Notes: generated by a model from the sequence alone, not told the origin. Numbered from the stretch's first letter, positions 1 through 7,825 are shown. The stretch is 37,257 nt of DNA from an uncultured Bacteroidota bacterium (GCA_903887415.1 CAISPO010000074.1:1-37257), one strand, 5' to 3'. Numbers and translations: made by a program.

Positions 1-5
1 CGGCA

Positions 6-85
6 ACTCTGTCACAGGTGACAACTGCAACAACAGAATCTCAAAACTCAGCTTAACTTCATGCAGTTATCACCTGTGACAGAGT
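6..85. repeat. 24-bp inverted repeat with 32-nt spacer
   Basis: The arms at 6-29 and 62-85 are reverse complements with one mismatch in 24 positions. Each arm also carries an imperfect internal dyad (TGTCACAGGTGACA in the left arm). No T-run follows, so it does not look like an ordinary terminator. It could be a paired regulator site, the end of a small mobile element, or a stem-loop belonging to a gene left of the window. The window edge hides whether the repeat is longer. Confidence 0.75.
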
Positions 86-252
86 GAAAAATCAATCATT
101 TTTAACCCGCCAAAATTGTAAACTAAAAGCCGGACGATACCATATGTAAACCAGTATTAGGACTATCATTAAAACCACTTCTTTTCCCAGCACCGCACAA
201 ACAGTAAATCAGTTAATCTCGGCTAATCTGAGGTTCAGACCTCTTTTTTCCG

Positions 253-260
253 TATCTTTG
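253..260 (+). promoter_or_regulatory. Bacteroidota -7 box upstream of rhlE
   Basis: TATCTTTG matches the TAnnTTTG consensus exactly. The -33 element is weak: only a GGTTC-like match lies about 16-19 nt upstream. Transcription from here would give a leader of about 120 nt before the helicase ATG. That leader contains a short GC-rich hairpin (CTCCGC/GCGGGAG, about 331-347). Confidence 0.55.
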
Positions 261-387
261 CATTTTAACGAGTGTTTCCAATCTTAGTTTTTAGCCAACA
301 GGCAGGCTTGTGATACACACCTTTTCAACTCCGCAGATGCGGGAGAGGCGCAGGCAGTTACATTTTTTTGCATCTTAAAATATACAA

Positions 388-1662
388 ATGACATTTAATG
401 AGTTAAACCTCATTGAGCCCATATTAAAGGCTCTTGAGACGGAGGGGTACAAAACCCCCACCCCAATCCAGGAACAATCTATCCCTATATTGCTGCAGCG
501 CAGAGATCTTTTAGGTTGCGCACAAACGGGTACTGGCAAGACAGCTGCATTCGCAATTCCTATCCTGCAGATACTGCATGAGGAACATGCCGAGCGCACG
601 CACAAGAACATTAAAGTATTGATTCTCACACCTACACGTGAGCTAGCTATACAAATAGGTGAAAGCTTTGCTGCCTATGGCCGCAATCTTCGCCTGAGGC
701 ATACAGTGATCTTTGGCGGTGTGCCGCAGGGAGCACAGGTACAGGCGCTGCACAGGGGTGTGGACATCCTTATTGCCACGCCAGGCCGCCTGCTGGACCT
801 TATGAACCAAGGCTATATAAACATTAAAGACATCAGCATCTTCGTACTAGATGAGGCCGACCGTATGCTGGATATGGGCTTTATTCATGATGTGAAGCGT
901 GTAGTTGCCAAGCTGCCTGCTAAGCGCCAAACCCTTTTCTTCAGCGCCACTATGCCTGTGGAAATACAAAAACTATCAAGCTCATTGCTCCACAACCCGG
1001 AGAAAGTAGAGGTAACCCCGGCGGCTACTACCGCAGAAACAGTAACCCAGTCAGTCTATTTTGTGGACAAAAAAGATAAAAGGCAACTGCTTACCTATGT
1101 GCTGAGAGACCCGGAAATGAAAATGGTGCTGGTATTTACCCGCACCAAGCACGGTGCCGATAAGGTGGTAAAAGACCTGGTAAAGGAGAACATTAAGGCC
1201 GAAGCAATACACGGCAACAAGTCCCAAAACGCCCGCCAAAGGGCATTAACCAACTTTAAGGAAGGCAAGATAAGGGTGCTGGTAGCTACCGATATTGCCG
1301 CCCGCGGCATAGATGTGGATCTTCTGAGCCATGTAATAAACTACGAAATACCGGAAGTGCCGGAAACGTATGTGCACCGCATTGGCCGCACCGGTCGTGC
1401 CGGCGCCAGCGGCACCGCTATGTCGTTCTGCGATGACGAAGAAATGCAGGACTGGAGAAACATATTGAAGCTCACGGCCCAGAAGATACCAGTGGTGGAA
1501 GGCCACCCCTACCCTATGGCAGCAAGCGGCCAGGTGCATATAAACCTGCCAAAGAACAAAGAAGTGGTGCGCAGGCCAAATGCAGTTTCAGGTGGCCACG
1601 CTGGAAACAGTAATGGCCCGAGAAGAAGGTTTAGCGCTGGTAACGGCGGCAGAGCGAGATAA
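388..1662 (+). CDS. rhlE: DEAD-box ATP-dependent RNA helicase, RhlE type
   Basis: A 424-residue cytoplasmic RNA helicase that unwinds RNA duplexes with ATP; the family works in ribosome assembly and cold adaptation. All core motifs are visible: Q-motif near residues 22-30, Walker A AQTGTGKT 45-52, PTRELA 82-87, TPGR 131-134, DEAD 155-158, SAT 186-188 and HRIGRTGR 330-337. The tail after about residue 390 is short, basic and Gly/Arg/Asn-rich, as in RhlE-type proteins, where it binds RNA. The ATG at 388 directly precedes the phenylalanine-containing start typical of the family. The gene is monocistronic: a long leader precedes it and a strong hairpin terminator follows. The choice between RhlE and other DEAD-box subfamilies rests on overall similarity as remembered. 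Confidence 0.95.
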   Translation: MTFNELNLIEPILKALETEGYKTPTPIQEQSIPILLQRRDLLGCAQTGTGKTAAFAIPILQILHEEHAERTHKNIKVLILTPTRELAIQIGESFAAYGRNLRLRHTVIFGGVPQGAQVQALHRGVDILIATPGRLLDLMNQGYINIKDISIFVLDEADRMLDMGFIHDVKRVVAKLPAKRQTLFFSATMPVEIQKLSSSLLHNPEKVEVTPAATTAETVTQSVYFVDKKDKRQLLTYVLRDPEMKMVLVFTRTKHGADKVVKDLVKENIKAEAIHGNKSQNARQRALTNFKEGKIRVLVATDIAARGIDVDLLSHVINYEIPEVPETYVHRIGRTGRAGASGTAMSFCDDEEMQDWRNILKLTAQKIPVVEGHPYPMAASGQVHINLPKNKEVVRRPNAVSGGHAGNSNGPRRRFSAGNGGRAR

Positions 1663-1697
1663 GTTGAAAATCAATAGATTAATAAGTAATATTAAAA

Positions 1698-1733
1698 GAC
1701 AAATGGCGCATAATTTGCGTCATTTGTCCTTTT
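1698..1733 (+). terminator. Rho-independent terminator after rhlE
   Basis: A 13-bp stem (1698-1710 with 1716-1728, one G-T pair) closes a TAATT loop and is followed by CTTTT. It lies 36 nt after the rhlE stop. Confidence 0.85.
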
Positions 1734-1740
1734 CCTAAGT

Positions 1741-2115
1741 ACTGCATTTGTTATGAGGTCGTGCGATTGTTATACCGTGCGAACTTTAAAATCACATCAA
1801 AGGCTCGCGTCTTTGCGAACTGCGCTATCGAGCTTTGTGCGCTAGCCGTGGTGAAGCAACTCACGTAATCCGATGATTCGATCGGTGCAAAATTAAAGTC
1901 GAAATGGCATTTGTTATCTCGACATTGCATTTGGCGGAAAATCGATAAAAGGGATCAGGAGAGGCGTTATGGTTTGGAATAAGTAAAATGTAACATTGTT
2001 CAATTTCTTCTGCAATTTCAACTAACTTTAATGGCATAATACTTGCTCATTCGTTACCCCAAATAACACCGGCATTTTCACATTCACATATTTTCACATT
2101 TTCACATTACACAAC
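1741..2115. other. Intergenic stretch without recognisable gene
   Basis: No convincing reading frame, RNA gene or consensus promoter is seen on either strand. Just before the next gene (about 2070-2114) the leader is made of imperfect TTTTCACAT-like direct repeats, low-complexity sequence that probably stays unstructured around the start codon. Confidence 0.5.
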
Positions 2116-2355
2116 ATGGCCTGGACAGAAAAAGACAACAAACTTTACCGCAGCTTCAAGTTCAAGGACTTTGGTGAAGCATTCTCATTTATGACGCATG
2201 TCGCCCTGATCGCCGAAAAACAAGACCACCACCCTACCTGGACAAACACTTACAATAAGGTGGATATATGGCTGAACACACACGACAAAGGCGATATTGT
2301 AACCGACAAGGATAGAACCCTTGCCGCAGCCATTGATAAGATAACGGGTAAATAA
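2116..2355 (+). CDS. 4a-hydroxytetrahydrobiopterin (pterin carbinolamine) dehydratase
   Basis: A small 79-residue cytoplasmic enzyme that dehydrates 4a-hydroxy-tetrahydropterin to the quinonoid dihydropterin, recycling the cofactor of aromatic amino acid hydroxylases. The family signature is present: a His-His-Pro-x-Trp segment at about residues 38-42, then valine/leucine-rich strands ending in THDKGD and TDKDRTLA. It is shorter than the roughly 95-residue E. coli/Pseudomonas-type proteins at the N-terminus, but all the active-site histidines usually cited are retained. DUF3224 follows after 11 nt and is probably co-transcribed. No phenylalanine hydroxylase gene is visible in the window, so its pathway partner must lie elsewhere, or the protein has another pterin role. 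Confidence 0.9.
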   Translation: MAWTEKDNKLYRSFKFKDFGEAFSFMTHVALIAEKQDHHPTWTNTYNKVDIWLNTHDKGDIVTDKDRTLAAAIDKITGK

Positions 2356-2366
2356 AACACCGACTT

Positions 2367-2765
2367 ATGACCAACAAAGCCACCGGGACATTCGAAGTGA
2401 AAATTGTTCCGCAAACCGACCGTGAGATTCCTATGTTTGGCCGGATGACCATAGACAAGCAGTTCTTTGGAGACCTCGAGGCAACTACGCAAGGGCAGAT
2501 GCTTAGCGCTGGCACTGCAATACCAAACTCTGCTGGTTATGTGGCTATAGAGCGGGTGGAAGGGTCACTGCATGGCAAAAAGGGAAGTTTTGTATTGCAG
2601 CATGTAGGGATAATGAACCGTGGCGTACCCACATTGACTGTAACGGTAGTTCCGGATTCGGGAACGGGCGAACTGGAAGGTTTGTCGGGGGCGCTAACAA
2701 TAATCAGGGAGCAAGGTAAACACGCTTATGAGTTCGCATACAACCTTCCGGACAAAAAACATTGA
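2367..2765 (+). CDS. DUF3224 domain-containing protein
   Basis: This 132-residue protein matches the DUF3224 family, predicted to form a small beta-barrel related to allene oxide cyclase. Seen directly: an N-terminal ATGTFEVKI strand, a GDLEATTQGQML segment, a GYVAIERVEGSLHGKKGSF segment and a terminal LSGALTI strand; these are the blocks that define the family. There is no signal peptide, so it should be cytoplasmic. Its substrate and function are not known. It starts 11 nt after the pterin dehydratase stop and is likely in the same transcript. The two are not an established functional pair as far as I know. Confidence 0.85.
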   Translation: MTNKATGTFEVKIVPQTDREIPMFGRMTIDKQFFGDLEATTQGQMLSAGTAIPNSAGYVAIERVEGSLHGKKGSFVLQHVGIMNRGVPTLTVTVVPDSGTGELEGLSGALTIIREQGKHAYEFAYNLPDKKH

Positions 2766-2803
2766 TTAAAATTTTCAGAAAACCAGGAGCTTTAAAGCCC
2801 GTC

Positions 2804-3379
2804 CTACTTCGCGGCGGCATCCTCTTCAGCTATCCTGTGCTGCCTGAGTATCCTGGGGAAACGAACTTCAAGACCACCGTGAACAGTGCCTTTATAGCCC
2901 ACACCCACCTCAATGAAGCCTGCCACCTGGCGGCCAATGCGCAAACCAAGCGGTGTAGCCTGGAACCCAGTAGCCCATAAACCAGACCTGTCGGCCTCGC
3001 CTGGCTGGCGGTTAAGATCGTCAAATACACTAATGCCATAAGCAAGAGCGCCATATAGCCTTACCCTTATAAGATCGTTGCGGGTATCAAGGTAGCAGAA
3101 GGTCATTTCAGGTACAAAAGAAAGGAAACTGCCCCAGGTGCGGATGTTCTCATAACCTAAGCCCATTCCCAGGGTCACATTCTTGTTGATATAGTACCGG
3201 TAAGTGATATTAGAAACACCTGATGAAGCCGAGAAAGGTGCACCCTGAACGAAGCTGTAAATACTGTAATACCCGTAGCCTACTGCTATTTCGCTCTTAC
3301 CTCTCTGTGCAAAACCGCGGTGCGCAAAACAGATCATTAATAAAGCAAAAAACAAAACAGGTATCTTTCCTTTCATCAT
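2804..3379 (-). CDS. Exported protein, probable outer-membrane beta-barrel
   Basis: 191 residues beginning with a clear signal peptide: two lysine-containing residues, a hydrophobic core (IPVLFFALLMICFA) and a cleavage site near GFAQ, the usual Bacteroidota end. The mature part has alternating aromatic and polar strands (for example VGYGYYSIY, ITYRYYINKNVTLGMGLGYE) and many glycines, as expected of a small outer-membrane barrel. The last 15 residues are charged rather than ending in an aromatic residue, which is atypical. It has its own promoter at 3421-3452 with ideal spacing. Its stop lies 39 nt from the convergent DUF3224 stop. Function unknown; no specific family recognised. Confidence 0.75.
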   Translation of the reverse strand: MMKGKIPVLFFALLMICFAHRGFAQRGKSEIAVGYGYYSIYSFVQGAPFSASSGVSNITYRYYINKNVTLGMGLGYENIRTWGSFLSFVPEMTFCYLDTRNDLIRVRLYGALAYGISVFDDLNRQPGEADRSGLWATGFQATPLGLRIGRQVAGFIEVGVGYKGTVHGGLEVRFPRILRQHRIAEEDAAAK

Positions 3380-3420
3380 AAAATGGCTTTTAAGCTATGG
3401 TATTTATTGATTACGAAGGC

Positions 3421-3452
3421 TAAAGATAGAGCAAACTTTGATTTCTCCAAAA
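3421..3452 (-). promoter_or_regulatory. Promoter of the exported barrel protein
   Basis: On the minus strand TTTTG (3448-3452) is followed by exactly 19 nt and then TATCTTTA (3421-3428), a close match to TTTG-N19-TAnnTTTG. The leader would be about 35 nt. This is among the best-spaced promoters in the window. Confidence 0.7.
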
Positions 3453-3519
3453 CCTTTGGGTTAGGAATCGGGAATTAGTTATTAAGGAATCGGGGCGTTT
3501 TGTGGATAAACCTGATAAA

Positions 3520-3990
3520 CTATTTTCTGTTCCGTTGTACTTGCTGTAGTTTTTCTATGTCGTTTTTATCCTGGAGGCGGCCTGTCCCAAATTTTGTCAA
3601 AACCAGGTGATTAAGATTGATAATAGGCATTGCTAAGCCTTCAATTTCGGCAACAATTTTTTCTTTGTCGGCATCCTCATAAGCCACTCCCGAAACTTTT
3701 GTAAGGAAATCTATTTTGTAGGGGCTTTCCCACGCGCTGAAAACAAGGGTCTCAGAAAAATCCAATTCCTTTATTACCAGCAAGTCTTCGTCATCAACAT
3801 CGTTTTTCTCCAGAGCTTTGATGAGTCTTATCTTATTGTCATTGTCTGGTTTTACCCAAATATCCATATCGCCGGTTGTTCGATTATAACCGTGATAGTT
3901 CACCGCATATCCGCCGACCAGCATAAATTGCACACTTTCCGCCAGCATGTCGGCTATCAGTTTCCTATGTTCTTCAAAGAAGATGTTCAT
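3520..3990 (-). CDS. Minimal nucleotidyltransferase (DUF6036/AbiEii-like), putative toxin-like partner
   Basis: 156 residues with the polymerase-beta-type nucleotidyltransferase core: LVGGYAVNYHGYNRTTGDMDIW, where G26-G27 bind the triphosphate and D41/D43 would coordinate metal. A C-terminal helix (NLNHLVLTKFGTGRLQDKNDIEKL) with a Lys and Asp-x-x-Asp pattern is also typical. The start codon overlaps the stop of the small upstream gene by 4 nt (ATGA), so the two are translationally coupled. Such two-gene layouts resemble MNT-HEPN and AbiE-type toxin-antitoxin systems, but the partner here is not a recognisable HEPN protein. Whether it transfers nucleotides to RNA, protein or a small molecule cannot be told from sequence. 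Confidence 0.8.
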   Translation of the reverse strand: MNIFFEEHRKLIADMLAESVQFMLVGGYAVNYHGYNRTTGDMDIWVKPDNDNKIRLIKALEKNDVDDEDLLVIKELDFSETLVFSAWESPYKIDFLTKVSGVAYEDADKEKIVAEIEGLAMPIINLNHLVLTKFGTGRLQDKNDIEKLQQVQRNRK

Positions 3991-4190
3991 GATTTATAGG
4001 AGATGATCTTTAAAGACCGGCTAAGTTGGGGGTTCTTTATTTTATCGTCTGTAAGGCCAAATGATGCGATAACCATTTCGTGCAGGTGCTCAAGCCGCTT
4101 TAAAGGCGTAATTGATGCCCAGTAATCGATCATCTCATCTTCCTGTTCCTGGAAAGAAGAGAAAATGCGTATTTTTTTTTTCTGGGACAT
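3987..4190 (-). CDS. Small partner protein of the nucleotidyltransferase
   Basis: A 67-residue acidic/basic helical protein beginning MSQKKKIRIFSSFQEQED and containing a YWASITPLKRLEHLHEMV block. Short proteins with this FEEQE...YWASLTP-like pattern recur upstream of nucleotidyltransferases in Bacteroidota, from memory. An ATG three codons earlier (4199) lies inside the -7 box at 4197-4204, so I take the ATG at 4190. It overlaps the nucleotidyltransferase by 4 nt. By position it could be an antitoxin, target adaptor or regulator, but there is no known DNA-binding motif. Function unknown. Confidence 0.75.
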   Translation of the reverse strand: MSQKKKIRIFSSFQEQEDEMIDYWASITPLKRLEHLHEMVIASFGLTDDKIKNPQLSRSLKIISYKS

Positions 4191-4196
4191 AGTATG

Positions 4197-4204
4197 CAAA
4201 AATA
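4197..4204 (-). promoter_or_regulatory. -7 box of the nucleotidyltransferase operon
   Basis: TATTTTTG on the minus strand matches TAnnTTTG exactly and ends 6 nt before the ATG at 4190. The transcript would begin at or within a few bases of the start codon, suggesting a leaderless message. No good -33 element is seen. Confidence 0.5.
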
Positions 4205-4304
4205 CTAATTTGAAACGATTTTCAGCTTTTCATCCAGGATTAACCTTCAGCCAGGGTTGCAACCTTTTAACCTTTTGCCTGTTTAACCTATTAACTAAAA
4301 AACG

Positions 4305-4312
4305 TAACTTTG
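4305..4312 (+). promoter_or_regulatory. -7 box of coaBC
   Basis: TAACTTTG matches TAnnTTTG exactly, only 4 nt before the coaBC ATG at 4317. That predicts a leaderless or nearly leaderless transcript. The -33 region (GTTTA, 4281-4285) is poor. Confidence 0.5.
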
Positions 4313-4316
4313 AACC

Positions 4317-5531
4317 ATGTCTTTACAAGGCAAGAAAATCATCTTAGCGGTTACTGGTAGCATTGCGGCATACAAAACGCCGCATTTTGTGCGCCTGTTG
4401 GTAAAAGCAGGGGCCGAGGTGAAGGTTTTGGTCACCGATGCCGCTGTACAATTTGTAAGCCCACTTTCGCTGGCTACTGTTTCTAAGCATCCTGTTCTGG
4501 CCAATGTGAACGATGGCGCTACCTGGAACAACCACGTGGAGCTTGGCCTCTGGGCCGATGCAATGATCATCGCTCCTTGCAGTGCCAATACGCTGGGAAA
4601 ACTAGCCAATGGCCTGTGCGATAACCTTGTTTGCGCGGTTTACCTATCTGCACGCTGCCCGGTATTCATAGCTCCGGCTATGGATGAGGATATGTGGCTG
4701 CACCCTTCCACGCAGGCTAATAGGAGTAAAGTAAGGGCCTTTGGCAACCATATAATACCAGTAGCACATGGCGAGCTGGCCAGCGGCCTCATTGGCGAAG
4801 GGCGTATGGCGGAGCCGGAGGATATGGTGGCGCATCTCTCTGCTTTTTTCTCTGATGAAAATAAACCGTTGAAAGGGATAAAAGCCCTGGTTACCGCGGG
4901 GCCTACTTATGAGCGCATCGACCCTGTAAGGTTCATTGGCAACTTCTCCAGCGGCAAAATGGGCGTTGCCATTGCCGAGGCCCTCGCTGACCGGGGCGCG
5001 CTGGTGACACTGGTGCTTGGCCCATCGCATGAGCACACCTATCATTCGCTGGTGAAGACCATAGCTGTAGAGAGTGCCCAAGAAATGTACGACGCCTGCA
5101 TGACTGCTTTTAAGGACGCTCATGTTGCCGTTCTGGCTGCGGCCGTTGCAGATTACAGGCCAGCGACACAGGCAACGGAGAAAATAAAAAAGAAGGATAC
5201 GGAACTAACTATAGCTCTTACAAAAACCGATGATATACTCGCCAGCCTGGGCAAAATAAAACAGCCGGGGCAGACGTTAGTAGGTTTTGCCCTCGAGACG
5301 AATGATGAGCTGGAACACGCTGCTGAAAAATTAAAAGCAAAGAACGCGGACATGATCGCGCTAAACTCGCTCAGGGATGCGGGGGCTGGCTTTGCACATG
5401 ATACCAATAAGATCACTTTACTAATGAGAAACGGCGTGCAGGCTGCGCTGCCGTTACAAAGCAAAAAAGATGCAGCGGCATCAATTGTTGACCATATTCT
5501 GGAATTAAGACATGCTGAAAAGATTGCTTAG
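4317..5531 (+). CDS. coaBC: Bifunctional phosphopantothenoylcysteine decarboxylase / phosphopantothenate-cysteine ligase
   Basis: A 404-residue cytoplasmic enzyme making 4'-phosphopantetheine in coenzyme A synthesis: the CoaB part joins cysteine to phosphopantothenate with CTP, and the CoaC part decarboxylates the product with FMN. CoaC spans about 1-180: GSIAAYK flavin loop, H73 (the E. coli His75 position), and the PAMDEDMW substrate clamp at 120-127. CoaB spans about 186-400: TAGPTYERIDPVRFIGN, SSGKMG, AAAVADYRP and the KIKKKD lysine loop. The position matching E. coli Cys158 (ACG.GPGRM) is Ser156 here (ASGLIGEGRM). The start matches the family's usual GKKIILAVTGS opening. The 3' end overlaps the DUF4835 gene by 20 nt. 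Confidence 0.97.
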   Translation: MSLQGKKIILAVTGSIAAYKTPHFVRLLVKAGAEVKVLVTDAAVQFVSPLSLATVSKHPVLANVNDGATWNNHVELGLWADAMIIAPCSANTLGKLANGLCDNLVCAVYLSARCPVFIAPAMDEDMWLHPSTQANRSKVRAFGNHIIPVAHGELASGLIGEGRMAEPEDMVAHLSAFFSDENKPLKGIKALVTAGPTYERIDPVRFIGNFSSGKMGVAIAEALADRGALVTLVLGPSHEHTYHSLVKTIAVESAQEMYDACMTAFKDAHVAVLAAAVADYRPATQATEKIKKKDTELTIALTKTDDILASLGKIKQPGQTLVGFALETNDELEHAAEKLKAKNADMIALNSLRDAGAGFAHDTNKITLLMRNGVQAALPLQSKKDAAASIVDHILELRHAEKIA

Positions 5532-6444
5532 TATTACGTTGATCTGGTTGGCCTGCTCTTTTAGTGGGCAGGCACAGGAGTTGAATTGTGTTGTAACTGT
5601 ACTGCACGATAAAATATCGAGTACCGGCATTGACCCGCAGGTATTCAGTACCATGCAGAAATCTATTGCAGAGTTCATGAATAGCCACAAATGGACTACC
5701 GATGAATTTGCCGCATCGGAAAAAATAGACTGCAACATCCTGATCAACCTTACGGGCAACAACGTGAACAGTGACCCGGACAGCTATAATGCTACACTTA
5801 GCATACAGGCTACACGCCCGGTGTATAATTCCACTTATACTACAAAGCTCATAGACTTTATAGACAAGGATGTGTCCTTTAAATTTTCCCCTTATACCCC
5901 AATGCACTTTGACGATAACCAGGCATCCGGCACGGACCCTATGTCGGGTAACCTAACTGCCATACTGGCTTATTATTCCTATATAGTGCTGGGACTTGAT
6001 TACGACAGCTTTTCGCCCAATGGCGGCTCTAACTATTTAAAAAAAGCGCAGAATGTTGTTAATAATGCGCCGGATGGAAAGGGCATAACTGGATGGAAAA
6101 ATGTAGAGAGTACCCACAACCGCTATTGGATAGTGGACCAGATGCTGAACACGAGGTTCTCTGATGTACGGAAGGTATGGTACTCAATGCACCGCGAAGG
6201 GCTGGACAGCATGTATGCCAAGCCAACCGAAGCCCGGAACCGCATATTGTCCAATATCCGTAAGCTCTATGAAGTGAACAAGGAGAACCCAAGTTCTGTA
6301 TATATCCAGTTCTTTTTCAATGCTAAGAGCGATGAGATCATACACCTGGTAAGCCAGGCGCCCAAAAATGAACGCCCGCAATACATAACCTTGCTCAACG
6401 CCCTTGATGTACCAAACGCAGCTAAGTATAATGCGCTTAGATAG
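5512..6444 (+). CDS. DUF4835 exported protein
   Basis: 310 residues with a signal peptide (KRLLSITLIWLACSFSGQAQ) and a mature start ELNCVVTVLHDKI, the opening of the conserved Bacteroidota family DUF4835. Further blocks support this: EFMNSHKWT, the paired NSTYTTKLIDFIDKDVSFKF segment, LAYYSYIVLGLDYDSF and a tail ending IQFFFNAKSDEIIHL. The family almost always sits directly after coaBC, as here (20-nt overlap), which is the strongest support. It is probably periplasmic or outer-membrane associated; its biochemical role is not known. In many relatives recN follows; here a DUF4296 lipoprotein gene follows instead. Confidence 0.92.
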   Translation: MLKRLLSITLIWLACSFSGQAQELNCVVTVLHDKISSTGIDPQVFSTMQKSIAEFMNSHKWTTDEFAASEKIDCNILINLTGNNVNSDPDSYNATLSIQATRPVYNSTYTTKLIDFIDKDVSFKFSPYTPMHFDDNQASGTDPMSGNLTAILAYYSYIVLGLDYDSFSPNGGSNYLKKAQNVVNNAPDGKGITGWKNVESTHNRYWIVDQMLNTRFSDVRKVWYSMHREGLDSMYAKPTEARNRILSNIRKLYEVNKENPSSVYIQFFFNAKSDEIIHLVSQAPKNERPQYITLLNALDVPNAAKYNALR

Positions 6445-6502
6445 TTGTAAGTCCCGGGATGAGTTGTTAGTTAACTGCTAAGGTGTTTAATAAAATTTAT
6501 AA

Positions 6503-7027
6503 ATGGTGCGGATAATAATTGCTTTTGTTTTTGTGATGTTGTTTTTTTCGTGCAAGCGCGATCAATATTCGGGCGATCATTTGTCGAAAGAGGTGATGCA
6601 AAAAGTGATGCTGGATATTAACCTGGCCGAGGCATACAGCATCAGTGCAAAAGACAGCCTGCACAGGGCTGGCGCCAAAAATGTGGATTCCCTTTCTGCG
6701 TTCTATAAAAGGATATTTGATCACTACAAAATAACGGAACAGGAATTTACCCAGAGCCTCGACTGGTACAAAAGCCATCCCGAAGAACTGGATTCGGTAT
6801 ATGCACGTATTATACCCATAGCAAACAGGTTACAGGCCCAGTTGCCTCCGGCAAAAACACCCATACCGGCAACACCTATACCACCCCAGGGGCTACCGGC
6901 CGCACCAGCACCTTTGCGCACACCAGCACCTCCAGCAACGCATCCTGCCACAATACACCCGAATGTGCCTAATGGACGGCCACATCCGGTGCCTCAACGG
7001 TCTGTGGGTAATGCAAATAGTAATTGA
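6503..7027 (+). CDS. DUF4296 lipoprotein
   Basis: 174 residues starting with a short hydrophobic stretch and a lipobox-like FFSCKRD, so C17 would be lipidated after signal peptidase II cleavage. A DUF4296 domain follows (about 25-110): VMQKVMLDINLAEAYS, LSAFYKRIFDHYKITEQEF and SLDWYKSHPEELDSVYARI. The last 60 residues are Pro/Ala/Thr/His-rich and probably disordered, a spacer to the envelope or a binding tail. It starts 58 nt after DUF4835 and is likely in the same transcript as coaBC. The family is common in Bacteroidota; its function is unknown. Confidence 0.85.
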   Translation: MVRIIIAFVFVMLFFSCKRDQYSGDHLSKEVMQKVMLDINLAEAYSISAKDSLHRAGAKNVDSLSAFYKRIFDHYKITEQEFTQSLDWYKSHPEELDSVYARIIPIANRLQAQLPPAKTPIPATPIPPQGLPAAPAPLRTPAPPATHPATIHPNVPNGRPHPVPQRSVGNANSN

Positions 7028-7069
7028 AAAGATTAGATTACTAGTCGTGCTAAGCGGATATTTTCAATT
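7022..7069. repeat. 9-bp inverted repeat upstream of the HTH gene
   Basis: AATTGAAAA (7022-7030) and TTTTCAATT (7061-7069) are perfect reverse complements around a 30-nt spacer. They overlap the stop of the DUF4296 gene and end 20 nt before the HTH gene start. It could be a weak terminator or a binding site for the HTH protein. Confidence 0.5.
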
Positions 7070-7089
7070 GCCCTGACCTTCTGTTCGCG

Positions 7090-7506
7090 TTGCCTTTTTC
7101 CGCTACCCAAAACCATATTGAGCGAAGGGCAAAGGGATACCCGCACAACCCTCAAACGCTTGGCGAACACCTGTTAAAGGCCAGGCTCGAGCGGCAACTT
7201 ACAAAAAAAGCCGCAGCAGCCAAAATGGGTATAAGCCCCAGTACAATCGAATTATGGGAAACCAACCGATCTACCCCTGACGTGCGAAGCATGAAAAAAA
7301 TCATTGAGTTTATCGGGTGCTACCCTTTGGCCGAACCTACAACTTTAAGCGAGAGAATACGGAAGTACCGGTATGTTCATGGGCTTAGTTTGGAGGAATT
7401 TGGGCAGCTATTGGGTGTTGATGGGTCTACGGTTTGGAGTTGGGAAAATGGGAAATATATGCCTTTGTTGGAAACTATAAAGATAATTCAAAAGGTGATT
7501 ATGTGA
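7090..7506 (+). CDS. Double helix-turn-helix DNA-binding protein without ATG start
   Basis: 138 codons read from a TTG; the frame is open from 7054 and has no ATG before the first helix-turn-helix. Two Xre/Cro-type helix-turn-helix units are visible: LGEHLLKARLERQLTKKAAAAKMGISPSTIELWETNRS, and LSERIRKYRYVHGLSLEEFGQLLGVDGSTVWSWENGKYMP. This paired arrangement, with a KGYP.NPQTLGEH opening, is a known small family in Bacteroidota whose members probably repress nearby genes. The missing ATG means either a TTG start or a decayed 5' end. It lies at the left edge of the accessory region. No target can be named. Confidence 0.65.
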   Translation: MPFSATQNHIERRAKGYPHNPQTLGEHLLKARLERQLTKKAAAAKMGISPSTIELWETNRSTPDVRSMKKIIEFIGCYPLAEPTTLSERIRKYRYVHGLSLEEFGQLLGVDGSTVWSWENGKYMPLLETIKIIQKVIM

Positions 7507-7700
7507 TGTAGGGCCATATAGATATAGAAGTAGACTAAAAGCTTTTATGCGGAATACTTTTTTTAAGCCGGTATGTGTTAATTTTGGCTATATGCTTGGA
7601 AAATAGAATATTAGTTCCTACCTTGCTATAGGTGGTAAAAAGCCATCATATTGTAATTTACTATTGCGTGTTTTGCATCAGTATAATAAAATAAAGCGTG

Positions 7701-7723
7701 TTGGAGTAGTTTGCATACTCCAA
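7701..7723. repeat. 8-bp perfect inverted repeat
   Basis: TTGGAGTA and TACTCCAA flank a 7-nt loop (7709-7715). No T-run follows on either strand, so it is more like an operator or RNA hairpin than a terminator. It lies in the otherwise featureless stretch 7507-7825. Confidence 0.5.
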
Positions 7724-7825
7724 TCAAGGTGGCTCATGGGTTAATTTTTGTATAAGTAGGCAGAAAAAGAACGTCTAATTTTCACTATTTTGTTGGCATT
7801 ATATATCTTGTCAGCATCTAAACGA

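Noticed and set aside
2070..2114. TTTTCACAT-like direct repeats as a possible CRISPR or regulatory array
   Set aside because: Units are 6-10 nt, imperfect and without spacers; this is low-complexity leader sequence.
4523..4548. CCACGTGG core resembling a parS site
   Set aside because: The core lies inside coaBC codons and the flanks do not fit the 16-bp parS palindrome; the par genes are 15 kb away.
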